Shown: positions 20,179 through 28,140, counted from the stretch's first letter. The stretch: 29,902 nucleotides of DNA from DATJQA01 sp041169145 (GCA_041169145.1 JBEEJO010000004.1:1-29902); one strand, 5' to 3'. Notes: generated by a model from the sequence alone, not told the origin. Translations and numbers: made by a program.

Positions 20179-20487
20179 ATGGGTAAAAAGTTATACGTCG
20201 GCGGATTGTCATACAACACGACGCAGGACACGCTTCAGTCGAGCTTCGCTCAGGCTGGTACCGTGACGTCTGCGTCCATTGTGATGGACAAGATGACCGG
20301 ACGCTCCCGGGGTTTCGGTTTCGTTGAATTTGCAACGGACGAAGAGGCCCAGAAAGCTATCGAGCTTTGGAACGGGAAAGAATTGGATGGACGCACCCTC
20401 ACGGTGAACGTCGCCCGCCCGATGGAGCCTCGCGCTCCTCGGTCCGGTGGTGGCGATCGCGGTGGCCGCGGTGGCGACCGCTGGTAA
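20179..20487 (+). CDS. RRM RNA-binding protein (glycine-rich type)
   Basis: A 102-residue protein with one RNA recognition motif. RNP2 is LYVGGL at 5-10 and RNP1 is RGFGFVEF at 44-51, both with the aromatic residues that stack on RNA bases. The C-terminus is Arg/Gly-rich (GGGDRGGRGGDRW). This matches the small cold-inducible Rbp proteins of cyanobacteria and similar proteins in many bacteria; it likely binds U-rich single-stranded RNA and acts in mRNA stability or cold response. The leader is structured and no Shine-Dalgarno is seen, so the leader probably matters for control. It is monocistronic, ending at a strong terminator. Confidence 0.92.
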   Translation: MGKKLYVGGLSYNTTQDTLQSSFAQAGTVTSASIVMDKMTGRSRGFGFVEFATDEEAQKAIELWNGKELDGRTLTVNVARPMEPRAPRSGGGDRGGRGGDRW

Positions 20488-20506
20488 TCCTCGGATTATC
20501 GGAATC

Positions 20507-20538
20507 AAAACCCCCTCGAAAGAGGGGGTTTTGATTTT
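20507..20538. terminator. Bidirectional terminator
   Basis: A perfect 11-bp stem, AAAACCCCCTC (20507-20517) with GAGGGGGTTTT (20522-20532), GAAA tetraloop, then gatttt. The A-run on the left makes it work for the minus-strand gene at 20564-21388 too. Confidence 0.9.
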
Positions 20539-20563
20539 CTGAGCGTTGATCGCCGCCGCGACA

Positions 20564-21388
20564 TCAGCCGCCGGTTTTGGTGGATGTGCAGTCAAGATTG
20601 ACCTTCGTGCCGCTCGCATTTTTTATACTCATCGTGCCTCCGGTTGTGCCCAGAGAGAGCATGAACGATGCTCCGAGCGATACGCTCGCGCTTTTATCCT
20701 CCGCTTCCGCGATGAGCTGGCCCATGAGGTCGTTTGGAACTTTACATGTGAACGTCACCGCCTGTTTCGTAACGGTTTGAGATAGAGCGCATGTGCCTTG
20801 TTCTCTGCCGAGGACGGTGAACGCTCCGGGCGCATCACCGATGAACGAAAGCTGTGCCTGGCCGCAGTTCTTCATGGCAGCATCCGCGCAGGCGATGGCA
20901 GCCGCTTCTTCGGGGGTTTGCGGCGATGAAGGTGGAGTTCCGAAGACGAGGCCGGTCACGATCTCACTTCGTATACTGCCGCAGTTCTGTCGTTCGGGTG
21001 CCGTCGGCATAGCAACCGTCGATGATGGCGCTGCCGGAACGTTTGCGGAAATATTTTCTGCCGGAGAAAGCTGAGATTTCAGCGCGAAAAATGCCCATAT
21101 GATACCGCCAATCACCATGACCGTGCCGACGCCTACGGCCAGCACTCCGATGAGCCAACCCGCCGGACGTCCGGAGATCGGCTTGCCGACACCAACCGCC
21201 GTGGGAGCATCGGTTTTCAACACGGGCGGCTCCGCTGGCGGAGCCGCGGGCGGATTTTGAGCGGGCAAAAATGCCTCGCCCACCAGGTTCGCATCCCATC
21301 CGGCGGAAAGGAGATTGCTGCGGATGTCGCTATCCGAAGCCCCGGTCTTTCGCGCTTCTTCGATGTATGCCAGTAATTCCGGACTCAC
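20564..21388 (-). CDS. Membrane-anchored protein with N-terminal UBA-like helical domain
   Basis: A 274-residue protein. Residues 4-40 (LLAYIEEARKTGASDSDIRS then AGWDANLVGEAF) are a small three-helix motif seen before membrane segments in many Patescibacteria proteins, similar to a UBA/CUE fold; this is recalled from family knowledge. A proline-rich linker follows, then a membrane helix at about 78-104, then an external domain with several cysteines (QNCGS, IACADA, KNCGQ, GTCAL, FTCKV, LDCTS), probably disulfide-linked. The start is GTG with TATACT 6 bases upstream, so leaderless. The function is unknown; a surface or pseudopilus role is possible. Confidence 0.75.
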   Translation of the reverse strand: MSPELLAYIEEARKTGASDSDIRSNLLSAGWDANLVGEAFLPAQNPPAAPPAEPPVLKTDAPTAVGVGKPISGRPAGWLIGVLAVGVGTVMVIGGIIWAFFALKSQLSPAENISANVPAAPSSTVAMPTAPERQNCGSIRSEIVTGLVFGTPPSSPQTPEEAAAIACADAAMKNCGQAQLSFIGDAPGAFTVLGREQGTCALSQTVTKQAVTFTCKVPNDLMGQLIAEAEDKSASVSLGASFMLSLGTTGGTMSIKNASGTKVNLDCTSTKTGG

Positions 21389-21394
21389 AACGCC

Positions 21395-21403
21395 AGTATA
21401 TCA
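21395..21403 (-). promoter_or_regulatory. Extended -10 (TGA-TATACT), leaderless, GTG start
   Basis: TGATATACT on the minus strand, then GGCGTT, then GTG at 21388. Confidence 0.6.
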
Positions 21404-21421
21404 CAAACCGCGGCCGTCCGA

Positions 21422-21430
21422 TGGTATACT
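21422..21430 (+). promoter_or_regulatory. Extended -10 (TGG-TATACT), leaderless
   Basis: TGGTATACT, then ACACGC, then ATG at 21437. Only 24 bases separate this -10 hexamer from the divergent one, so polymerases at the two promoters would exclude each other. Confidence 0.6.
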
Positions 21431-21436
21431 ACACGC

Positions 21437-21763
21437 ATGGATTTCGGAGGACATAAGGACAAACTGAACCAGCGTATCGTCTTGAGCCCCGAAGAGGCGA
21501 GGGCGCTGCGAAAAGCGGCAGGATTGTCGGAGGAGCTGCCAGCAGAATCGACTCCGGCGGTTCCACTCCACGAGGAACCGCGCGAAGAGCGGCGGGAAAT
21601 CCCTTTTGAACAGGACGCGAATCCGACCATGCAGATAGATGCGCGAGAGGTCCGCAAACGGCTCGCAGAAGAAGAGGCGCGCCTCGCGGAAGAGAAAAAG
21701 GCGGAATTACTGAAGGCCATCGGAGATAATCTGGATGATCTGATGCCCGATACAAAAAAATGA
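21437..21763 (+). CDS. Hypothetical protein with charged coiled coil
   Basis: A 108-residue soluble protein. The N-terminal part has LSPEEARALRKAAGLSEELP, and the C-terminal half (about 70-95, REVRKRLAEEEARLAEEKKA) is a strongly charged helix likely to be a coiled coil. No membrane segment is present. It has its own leaderless promoter, and its stop overlaps the next start (ATGA). I do not recognise the family. Confidence 0.7.
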   Translation: MDFGGHKDKLNQRIVLSPEEARALRKAAGLSEELPAESTPAVPLHEEPREERREIPFEQDANPTMQIDAREVRKRLAEEEARLAEEKKAELLKAIGDNLDDLMPDTKK

Positions 21764-22071
21764 AACGCACGCCATATTGGTTCCGCCCCGCGCGATTCTT
21801 AGAGTTCTTTGCCGCGTATTATCCCGTAAGCGTTGAGGGGTGGATCGTGACCATTGCGTCCGTTCTCGCATTCGCCGTGGTCTTCGCAGATGTGGATGCG
21901 CACTCGCATTCCGGTTCGGATACGCTGATCGGCGTCGCGCCGTGGATGATAACTATTTTTGTCGTGTTCGACGTTACTTGTCGGTGGAAGGGAGAGTACC
22001 CGAACTGGTGGAGCTCGCCCGAACGATCGAAGGACACCGGTCGAGCGGGAAAGGGGAAGGTACGGACGTAG
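21760..22071 (+). CDS. Small two-helix membrane protein
   Basis: A 103-residue protein with two membrane helices, about 27-44 (GWIVTIASVLAFAVVFAD) and 58-74 (VAPWMITIFVVFDVTCR), joined by a histidine-containing loop (DAHSHSGSD) that could bind metal. The tail is basic. Its ATG overlaps the previous TGA, so it is translated with the coiled-coil protein; the two may work together at the membrane. A strong terminator follows 2 bases after the stop. Confidence 0.7.
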   Translation: MKRTPYWFRPARFLEFFAAYYPVSVEGWIVTIASVLAFAVVFADVDAHSHSGSDTLIGVAPWMITIFVVFDVTCRWKGEYPNWWSSPERSKDTGRAGKGKVRT

Positions 22072-22073
22072 TC

Positions 22074-22107
22074 GGGGCCGCGGGAATGCGGCCCCTTGCG
22101 TTTTTTT
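22074..22107 (+). terminator. Strong rho-independent terminator
   Basis: GGGGCCGC (22074-22081) pairs with GCGGCCCC (22088-22095), then ttgcg and seven T (22101-22107). Confidence 0.9.
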
Positions 22108-22123
22108 GTTGCCGGCGTATACT
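22096..22123 (+). promoter_or_regulatory. Promoter of candidate structured RNA
   Basis: TTGCGT (22096-22101), 16-base spacer, TATACT (22118-22123). The -35 and spacer match the secE promoter (TTGCGT-16-TATAAT). The expected start of transcription is near 22130. Confidence 0.6.
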
Positions 22124-22129
22124 CGTTGC

Positions 22130-22625
22130 CAGAACTTCATCACACGCGGTTCACGAGCTGGGTGCGCAACGCACCACGGCAAAACCACGCCAGACCACGG
22201 ACGAACAGAGGCTCGTACCTGAGGGGGTGCCAATGGGACGTGGCTGCCGTTCAGCTCCTTACCACCCGTAGCGCGCGGATAGCGCGTACTGGGTGGAAAG
22301 GAACCCCTCTAGTGGGGGGTTGGAAGGCCTGAGGATTCGTCCTAGGCCGCTCGCGCAGACGCGCATCGGGGTTGCGGTGGCGGAAGCCGCCGAGATTCAG
22401 CGGGAGACCGTTGAGAAACCGTTGATGCCGGTAGGGATTACGACGATTCCAAGGCCAGGTTCAAGCCAACAGGACAAACGGCTACACGCCAACGTCCCAA
22501 AGGCAGATCGAAGAAACGCCTTGATCGCTCGGGACGCATTCCCGAAAGCCTCGGTTAGGTACCTAACCACCGCAACCCCACCTCGATAGGGACCGGCCAT
22601 ATGGTCGGTCCTTACTGATTTTTTC
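22130..22625 (+). ncRNA. Candidate structured non-coding RNA (about 490 nt), family unknown
   Basis: No reading frame here looks real, but the stretch folds strongly. Hairpins in order: GGTGCG/CGCACC (22161-22175); CCACCC-GTA-CGCGC with GCGCG-TAC-GGGTGG (22262-22296, 14 pairs with two 1-base bulges); AACCCC/GGGGTT (22302-22321); GGCCT-AGGA with a TTCG loop and TCCT-AGGCC (22326-22348). A 13-bp perfect stem of 22368-22380 with 22567-22579 closes a 212-base domain that contains further hairpins, including the palindrome at 22553-22568. It has its own promoter and a terminator ending in six T. I looked for RNase P (GAGGAAAGTCC), tmRNA (tag frame, tRNA-like ends), SRP RNA and T-box signatures and found none. 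It lies between a membrane-protein gene pair and gyrB. Confidence 0.7.
22590..22624 (+). terminator. Terminator of candidate RNA
   Basis: GGACCGGCC (22590-22598) pairs with GGTCGGTCC (22603-22611), one G-U pair, ATAT loop, then ttactga and TTTTTT at 22619-22624. Confidence 0.85.
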
Positions 22626-22649
22626 GGCTCGATTTCAATGATTTTTGGT

Positions 22650-22679
22650 TTGCGGAAATGACCCATCCCGTGGTACGAT
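22650..22679 (+). promoter_or_regulatory. gyrB promoter
   Basis: TTGCGG (22650-22655), 18-base spacer ending in TGG, TACGAT (22674-22679). It leaves a leader of about 30 bases with no strong Shine-Dalgarno. Confidence 0.5.
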
Positions 22680-22713
22680 ACAGGTGCCGGCGAGTACGGT
22701 CTTTCTTTTTGTA

Positions 22714-24846
22714 ATGGCTAAAAACGTCAAGAAAAATAAGGGAAAAACGGCGTCCGCACCATCAGCGAACGGGAGTTCGTATACCGCAAAAGATATCTAC
22801 GTTCTTGAAGGTCTTGAGCCGGTCCGCAAGCGGCCCGGCATGTACATCGGTTCAACGGGAACCGACGGATTGCACCACCTTGTTTGGGAAGTCGTAGATA
22901 ACTCCATCGACGAAGCGATGGGAGGCTTCGCGAAGAACATCACGGTTGAACTTCTTCCGAAAGGATTGGTCGCCGTCACGGACGACGGCCGCGGCATTCC
23001 GGTTGAGATGCATAAGCAGACGAAGAAATCCGCGCTCGAGACCGTGATGACCACGCTCCATGCCGGCGGCAAATTCGGCGGCGAGTCGTATAAAGTATCC
23101 GGCGGTCTGCATGGCGTAGGCGTCTCCGTGGTGAACGCGCTTTCCGAATGGCTGAAGGTTGAGGTCCAGCGCGACGGCGGCATCTTTGCGCAGGAATATG
23201 AGCGCGGGAAGCCGAAAGCAAAAGTGAAGCGCATCGGCGCGTCCAAGCTGACCGGCACGAAAGTGACCTTCCTGCCCGACAAAGAGATATTCGCGACGAT
23301 GGAATATAGCGACAAGAAAGTGCTGGACCACTTGCGCCAGCAGGCATACCTCACGAAGGGTGTGCGGCTCAATATTTTGGATAAGCGCGTAGTGCCCCAT
23401 AACAGCTACGGGTTCTATTTCGAAGGCGGATTGAAATCATTCGTAAAATATCTCGCCCGCGACGAGAAACAGTTGCAGGAAGAGATCTTCTACGTGCACA
23501 AAGAACAATCCGCGACCGCGGAGTCGGAACAGGCGGAAGGCGAAGCGCCCGCCGCGACGAAAGAAAAGCGGAAAAGCGTGTCAATGGATGTGGAGCTCGC
23601 CTTTACATATGTAGAGGACATTGAAACGCGCGAACTGTCCTTTGCGAACAATATCTACACGCCGGACGGCGGTATGCACCTGACGGGGTTTCGCTCGGCG
23701 CTCACGCGCACGCTGAACGCCTATGCCCGGGGCGAAAAATACCTGAAGGAGAAGGATGAAAACCTCACGAGCGACGACACGCGCGAGGGGCTCGTAGCGG
23801 TCGTGTCCGTGAAGCTTCACGAGCCGCAGTTCGAGGGCCAGACGAAAGCGCGGCTTGGAAATCCAGAAGCCCGCACCGCCGTTGAGACCGTGGCGAACGA
23901 AGCACTCAAGGAATTTTTGGAAAAACATCCGCAGGAAGGGCGCCGGATGGTGGAGAAAGTATTGCTCGCCGCGAAGGCGCGCATGGCCGCGAAAGCCGCG
24001 AAAGATACGGTACTCCGCAAAGGAGCGCTTGAGGGGCTCACGCTGCCGGGCAAGCTCGCCGATTGCTCGTCGCGGAACGCCGCGGAATCCGAACTCTTCA
24101 TCGTAGAGGGGGACTCGGCAGGCGGTTCGGCGAAAATGGGCCGCGATCGGCGCACGCAGGCCATCCTGCCGGTGAAGGGCAAAATATTGAACGTGGAAAA
24201 AGCGCGGATAGACAAGATGCTCGCGAACGCCGAGATACGCTCGGTCGTCATCGCCATGGGAACGGCTATCGCCGACAATTTCGACCTTTCGAAGCTCCGC
24301 TATCACAAGATCGTCATCATGTCCGATGCGGACGTTGACGGCGCGCACATCCGCACGCTGTTCCTCACGCTGTTCTACCGCTACTTCCCGCAAGTGATAG
24401 AGAGCGGCCATTTGTACATCGCCGAACCGCCGCTCTTCCGCATCCAATCGGGCAAGGAGGTGCGCTACGCATTTAACGATGCGCAGAAGGACAAGTTTGT
24501 CGCGGAAATGGCAAAGAAAAAACAGGAAGCGAAGGATAAAAAGCAGGGCAAGGAGGAAAAAATTCCGGCAGATGACGCCGCAGCGGAAGAGGGCGTCACG
24601 GAAAGCGAAGGCGGAGAGAAGATCGCGGGCGTGACCATCCAGCGGTATAAGGGGTTGGGCGAAATGAACGCGAACCAGTTGTGGGACACGACGATGAATC
24701 CCGAAACGCGCACGATGAAGCAGGTCGCCGTGGAGGACGCCGAAAAAGCGGACCGCCTGTTCAATATCCTGATGGGCGACCAGGTGGAGCCCCGTAAGCA
24801 GTTCATCCAAGCGCACGCGGCCGCCGTTCGGAATCTTGATGTGTAG
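22714..24846 (+). CDS. gyrB: DNA gyrase subunit B
   Basis: The 710-residue ATPase subunit of type IIA topoisomerase. GHKL ATPase: VVDNSIDEA at about 60-68, TDDGRGIP at 89-96, GGLHGVGVSVVNALS near 137. The TOPRIM domain has EGDSAGGSAKMGRDRRTQAI from Glu465 and MSDADVDGAH from 536, whose acidic residues bind the catalytic Mg2+. RDRRTQAILPVKGKILNVEK and the C-terminal RYKGLGEMNANQLWDTTMNP favour GyrB over ParE. Two charged inserts are unusual: residues about 265-289 (SEQAEGEAPAATKEKRK) and about 597-633, Lys/Glu-rich, just before RYKGLGEM. The frame is open 23 codons upstream, but MAKNVKK at 22714 is the likely start. gyrA is not in the window. Confidence 0.97.
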   Translation: MAKNVKKNKGKTASAPSANGSSYTAKDIYVLEGLEPVRKRPGMYIGSTGTDGLHHLVWEVVDNSIDEAMGGFAKNITVELLPKGLVAVTDDGRGIPVEMHKQTKKSALETVMTTLHAGGKFGGESYKVSGGLHGVGVSVVNALSEWLKVEVQRDGGIFAQEYERGKPKAKVKRIGASKLTGTKVTFLPDKEIFATMEYSDKKVLDHLRQQAYLTKGVRLNILDKRVVPHNSYGFYFEGGLKSFVKYLARDEKQLQEEIFYVHKEQSATAESEQAEGEAPAATKEKRKSVSMDVELAFTYVEDIETRELSFANNIYTPDGGMHLTGFRSALTRTLNAYARGEKYLKEKDENLTSDDTREGLVAVVSVKLHEPQFEGQTKARLGNPEARTAVETVANEALKEFLEKHPQEGRRMVEKVLLAAKARMAAKAAKDTVLRKGALEGLTLPGKLADCSSRNAAESELFIVEGDSAGGSAKMGRDRRTQAILPVKGKILNVEKARIDKMLANAEIRSVVIAMGTAIADNFDLSKLRYHKIVIMSDADVDGAHIRTLFLTLFYRYFPQVIESGHLYIAEPPLFRIQSGKEVRYAFNDAQKDKFVAEMAKKKQEAKDKKQGKEEKIPADDAAAEEGVTESEGGEKIAGVTIQRYKGLGEMNANQLWDTTMNPETRTMKQVAVEDAEKADRLFNILMGDQVEPRKQFIQAHAAAVRNLDV

Positions 24847-24888
24847 GCAGGCACGTCTTACGCACACCCACATCCCTCAGCGAAGCGG

Positions 24889-24894
24889 TATACT
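24889..24894 (+). promoter_or_regulatory. -10 box (GGTATACT), leaderless spacing
   Basis: TATACT, then ATCCGC, then ATG at 24901. It is preceded by CGG, not TGN. Confidence 0.55.
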
Positions 24895-24900
24895 ATCCGC

Positions 24901-27258
24901 ATGAACCTAAATTCCATGTCGAAATGGGTCGTTCTTGGCTGCGCTCTCGTTGCCGCAGCAGTAGCCATGTTCATCGCCTTCGGCAGCGCGATGAACCCGA
25001 AAGTCGCTCAGGTCTCTTTCATGCGCTCGGATGCCGCTGCGGGAGACAATGCAGCGTATGTGTCGCAAACAGTTCCGACATCGCTTGTAGTCGGACAAAC
25101 CGCAACGGTTTCCATCACGATGCGGAATACCGGCCAGGCGTCATGGACCGCAGCGGGACTGTATCGCCTCGGTTCGCAGAACCCGCAGGACAATCTCACG
25201 TGGGGAGTGGGGCGCCTCTTTCTTCCTGCGAATGTAACCGTGAACCCGAACGGCACATGGACGTTCACATTCAACATCAGAGCGCCGGCCACACCGAACA
25301 CGTACAACTTCCAGTGGCGGATGTTGCAGGAGTCGGTTGCCTGGTTCGGCGACTATACGCCCAACGTCGCGATCACCGTAACATCGGGCGATAACGCGCA
25401 GTTCGTCTCGCAGGCCGTGCCCACGACTATGGTCACCGGCCAGTCATACACGGTATCGGTCACGATGAAAAATATTGGCACGAGCACCTGGACGGCTGCG
25501 CAGAAATATCGCCTCGGCTCGCAGAATCCTCAGGACAATACGACATGGGGAAACACGATAAACGTCCCGCCGGTGGTAAGCCGGATCCCGATCTCCGGCG
25601 ACATAGCGCCTCAGGCTACATCAACGTTCAGCTTTACCGTCACCGCCCCCACCGCTCCAGGCCAATACAACTTCCAGTGGCGGATGGTGCGGGAGTCGGT
25701 TGCCTGGTTCGGCGAATTCTCTCCGAACATCGTTATAAACGTCCAACAGGCAAAAAATGACGCACTGTTCATTTCTCAAGATGTTCCGACTTCTATCGCT
25801 GCGGGCCAAACAGCCGCAGTCACGATCGTAATGAAGAATACCGGCCAGACCACGTGGACCGCGGCGGGATCGTATCGCCTCGGTTCGCAGAACCCGCAGG
25901 ACAATACGACCTGGGGCACAAGGGGCCGCATGGACCTTCTCCCGGGCGATAGCGTGCCGCCGGGTGGCACCAAGGCATTCTTGTTCCCCATCAAAGCTCC
26001 CTCGACGCCCGGCACGTACAATCTCCAGTGGAAAATGCTCCGAGAACAGGTTGAATGGTTCGGAGGCGCAACGCAAAACATCCCTATTACGGTAACAGCC
26101 GCTCCGGTCATACCCCTGTACGATACGCCGCAAAAAACAGTTGGCTATTATCTCTATGGGGATGGGAGCGACCTCGACAATGTCGCGGGATATACAAATT
26201 GGAACTTGATCGTAGGTTATCCGAAATTGCCGATCACTGTCGCGCAGACAGCCGCTGAGAAAGCAAAGCGTTACGGGATGAAAATAACACTCACTTGTGC
26301 CTGGGGTGATCTGAAGGGCGATCCCGTTGCCTTTGATAGTGCGTGGGCAGCGTGTCGTCCCATCGCCGACGAATTCCAAAAGAGAGGCGTCCTCCACTCA
26401 TACTATGTGGCCGACGAGCCTATGGGGAACGGCATATCTTTTGCTGAATTAGCCCGCCGCATCGCGATCGTGAAAAAAGCGGGATTTCCCACATTGGTTG
26501 TCGAGCAAGGCGGAGCCATCGACAAATTCCACCCGCCGGCTGACTACTATGGGGTGGACTGGTATGTAATAAATACCGGTTGGGTTCGAGATGCTTTACG
26601 CGCACATAAGGAATTCAATTTTTATGTTGCTTATGCGTTCCGCGCCACCGACCCTAAAAATCCAGAATATGGAACCACCATGCCTGATCAATGGGATCAA
26701 GCGGCAATCGCACGGGAAGCGAACATAGGACTTATGTGGTGGACATGGCTTCCCAGCTTTGAGAACGGGGCGTATGCCGGCATCGGGAGCGATCCTGCTG
26801 TACAGTACATCCATCGTCAGATATCCGCAGGCATCATCACAACGAAACCGACCGCGGCATTGAACCCCATACCGGCGACGCTTTATTCCGGTCAGTCGCT
26901 TGGAACCATAAGCGGAACGGCATCCGACATCGTAAGCATCCAAAAAATGAAGGTCGTCATCCGCTACAAACCCAATGCGGACGACACCTGCAACGCCGAA
27001 ACGCAAGACTGGAACGGCACGGCATGGGTACCGGGATGTAAGGTAGAGAACCAGATCACACCGACGTTCACCCCCGGCATTTCAGTGGTGTGGTCAACCT
27101 CAAGCACTCCGCCCGCCGCACAGATGAAGCCTGGACTGTATCATGTGAATGTCGCCGCATATCGGACGACCGACCCATATGTTGCTGGAAATCCATTTGT
27201 CTTTTCCGGTTGGAAAGTCACGAATGTCACGGTAGAAACATCGACAGTAAGGTATTGA
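24901..27258 (+). CDS. Large secreted protein: three NBR1-like Ig domains and a glycoside-hydrolase-like barrel
   Basis: A 785-residue protein. Residues about 8-30 are a membrane anchor or signal (WVVLGCALVAAAVAMFIAFG). Three tandem copies of an NBR1-like Ig domain follow (about 50-162, 163-285 and 288-402), each with VPTS or VPTT, WTAAxxYRLGSQNPQDNxTWG and a WFG near the end. Residues about 408-655 look like a TIM-barrel glycoside hydrolase: YYVADEP with Asp505 and Glu506, VEQGG with Glu535, and MWWTWLP. This would cut a polysaccharide, perhaps of a host cell, but the family was not assigned. A C-terminal beta domain (about 657-785) follows. It is leaderless by promoter position and stands alone between gyrB and secE. 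Confidence 0.82.
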   Translation: MNLNSMSKWVVLGCALVAAAVAMFIAFGSAMNPKVAQVSFMRSDAAAGDNAAYVSQTVPTSLVVGQTATVSITMRNTGQASWTAAGLYRLGSQNPQDNLTWGVGRLFLPANVTVNPNGTWTFTFNIRAPATPNTYNFQWRMLQESVAWFGDYTPNVAITVTSGDNAQFVSQAVPTTMVTGQSYTVSVTMKNIGTSTWTAAQKYRLGSQNPQDNTTWGNTINVPPVVSRIPISGDIAPQATSTFSFTVTAPTAPGQYNFQWRMVRESVAWFGEFSPNIVINVQQAKNDALFISQDVPTSIAAGQTAAVTIVMKNTGQTTWTAAGSYRLGSQNPQDNTTWGTRGRMDLLPGDSVPPGGTKAFLFPIKAPSTPGTYNLQWKMLREQVEWFGGATQNIPITVTAAPVIPLYDTPQKTVGYYLYGDGSDLDNVAGYTNWNLIVGYPKLPITVAQTAAEKAKRYGMKITLTCAWGDLKGDPVAFDSAWAACRPIADEFQKRGVLHSYYVADEPMGNGISFAELARRIAIVKKAGFPTLVVEQGGAIDKFHPPADYYGVDWYVINTGWVRDALRAHKEFNFYVAYAFRATDPKNPEYGTTMPDQWDQAAIAREANIGLMWWTWLPSFENGAYAGIGSDPAVQYIHRQISAGIITTKPTAALNPIPATLYSGQSLGTISGTASDIVSIQKMKVVIRYKPNADDTCNAETQDWNGTAWVPGCKVENQITPTFTPGISVVWSTSSTPPAAQMKPGLYHVNVAAYRTTDPYVAGNPFVFSGWKVTNVTVETSTVRY

Positions 27259-27339
27259 AGGACATCCTCCCGAGTCGGAACGAAGCTGCTCGAGATTCCC
27301 GTATGCCGGGCAGCGGACGCCGGTTCATATCGGTTCCTC

Positions 27340-27367
27340 TTGCGTTTTCGTGGCGCGTTCGTATAAT
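27340..27367 (+). promoter_or_regulatory. Promoter of secE-nusG operon
   Basis: TTGCGT (27340-27345), 16-base spacer, TATAAT (27362-27367). The predicted 17-base leader is mostly a hairpin, GGAGC (27369-27373) with GCTCC (27379-27383), ending next to the start codon. Confidence 0.65.
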
Positions 27368-27384
27368 GGGAGCTACGCGCTCCA

Positions 27385-27576
27385 ATGCTTGGAAAGATAA
27401 GCCATTTTCTTGAAGAATCACGCGCGGAGTTTCGGCATGTGAACTGGCCGACGCGCGATGAAGCCCTGCGACTCACGGGGGTCGTTATTTTTTTGTCCGT
27501 CGCTCTCGCCGTGTTCCTCGGCGCATTCGACTATCTCTTCAGCTATCTCTTGAAAGCGTTCGTCTTGAAATCCTAA
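27385..27576 (+). CDS. secE: Preprotein translocase subunit SecE
   Basis: The 63-residue single-helix SecE that clamps SecY in the protein-export channel. The amphipathic stretch LEESRAEFRHVNWPTRDEA, with the conserved VNWPT, comes before one membrane helix at about 32-57. The short length is the usual one outside Gammaproteobacteria. It lies 9 bases before nusG in the conserved secE-nusG-rplK order. There is no Shine-Dalgarno; a small hairpin occupies the short leader. Export through Sec fits the several secreted proteins in this window. Confidence 0.95.
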   Translation: MLGKISHFLEESRAEFRHVNWPTRDEALRLTGVVIFLSVALAVFLGAFDYLFSYLLKAFVLKS

Positions 27577-27585
27577 ACCGCACGC

Positions 27586-28140
27586 ATGATGACCGAAGCC
27601 ATAAAAAAGACGACTGCGCGGCAATGGTATGCCGTCCACACCTACTCGGGCTATGAGGAGGCCGTTGCGCGCTATCTGAAACAGCGCATCGAATCCCTGG
27701 AGATGGGAGACAAGATATTCCAGGTCATCGTACCGAAAGAGAAGAAGATACGCGTGAAAGGCGGCCGCCGGACGGTGATCGAGGAAAAGATCTATCCGGG
27801 TTATGTGCTCGTGGATATGGTGCTTTCCGAGGATTCCTGGTACGTGGTGCGGAACACGCCGCGGGTAACGGGGTTCGTTGGGACTGACAATACGACGCCA
27901 ACCCCGCTTTCCAAAGATGAAGTGGACGCGCTTCTTGGCCGCATGGGCAAAGAAGAGAGCACGTTCAATGTGGACTTGCGCGTGGGCGACCTCGTGAAGA
28001 TAACCGACGGCCCGTTCAAGGACTACGACGGAAAGATATCGGAGATCGACGAAGAAAAAGGCCGCGTGCGGGTCATGGTGCCTATCTTCGGCCGCGACAC
28101 GGCCGTTGACCTGGATTCGCTCCAGGTAAAGAAGGTGTAA
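27586..28140 (+). CDS. nusG: Transcription antitermination factor NusG
   Basis: A 184-residue NusG that joins RNA polymerase to the ribosome and Rho. The NGN domain (about 13-115) has WYAVHTYSGYEEAVARYLKQ, the conserved KIYPGYVLVDM and NTPRVTGFVG. The C-terminal KOW domain (about 128-184) has VGDLVKITDGPFKDYDGKI and VPIFGRDTAVDLD. Two adjacent ATG codons, 27586 and 27589, could start it. It is part of the secE-nusG operon; the next gene begins 38 bases after its stop. Confidence 0.96.
   Translation: MMTEAIKKTTARQWYAVHTYSGYEEAVARYLKQRIESLEMGDKIFQVIVPKEKKIRVKGGRRTVIEEKIYPGYVLVDMVLSEDSWYVVRNTPRVTGFVGTDNTTPTPLSKDEVDALLGRMGKEESTFNVDLRVGDLVKITDGPFKDYDGKISEIDEEKGRVRVMVPIFGRDTAVDLDSLQVKKV

Noticed and set aside
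22130..22625. RNase P RNA, tmRNA or SRP RNA
   Set aside because: GAGGAAAGTCC, a tag reading frame with tRNA-like ends, and the SRP GGAAGCAGCC loop are all absent. The closing GGGGTTG/CAACCCC looked like a tmRNA acceptor, but there is no T-loop.
22397..22666. 89-codon minus frame
   Set aside because: It lies antisense in the structured RNA region and crosses its terminator.
23581..24873. 430-codon minus frame over gyrB
   Set aside because: It is antisense to the conserved TOPRIM and C-terminal GyrB regions.
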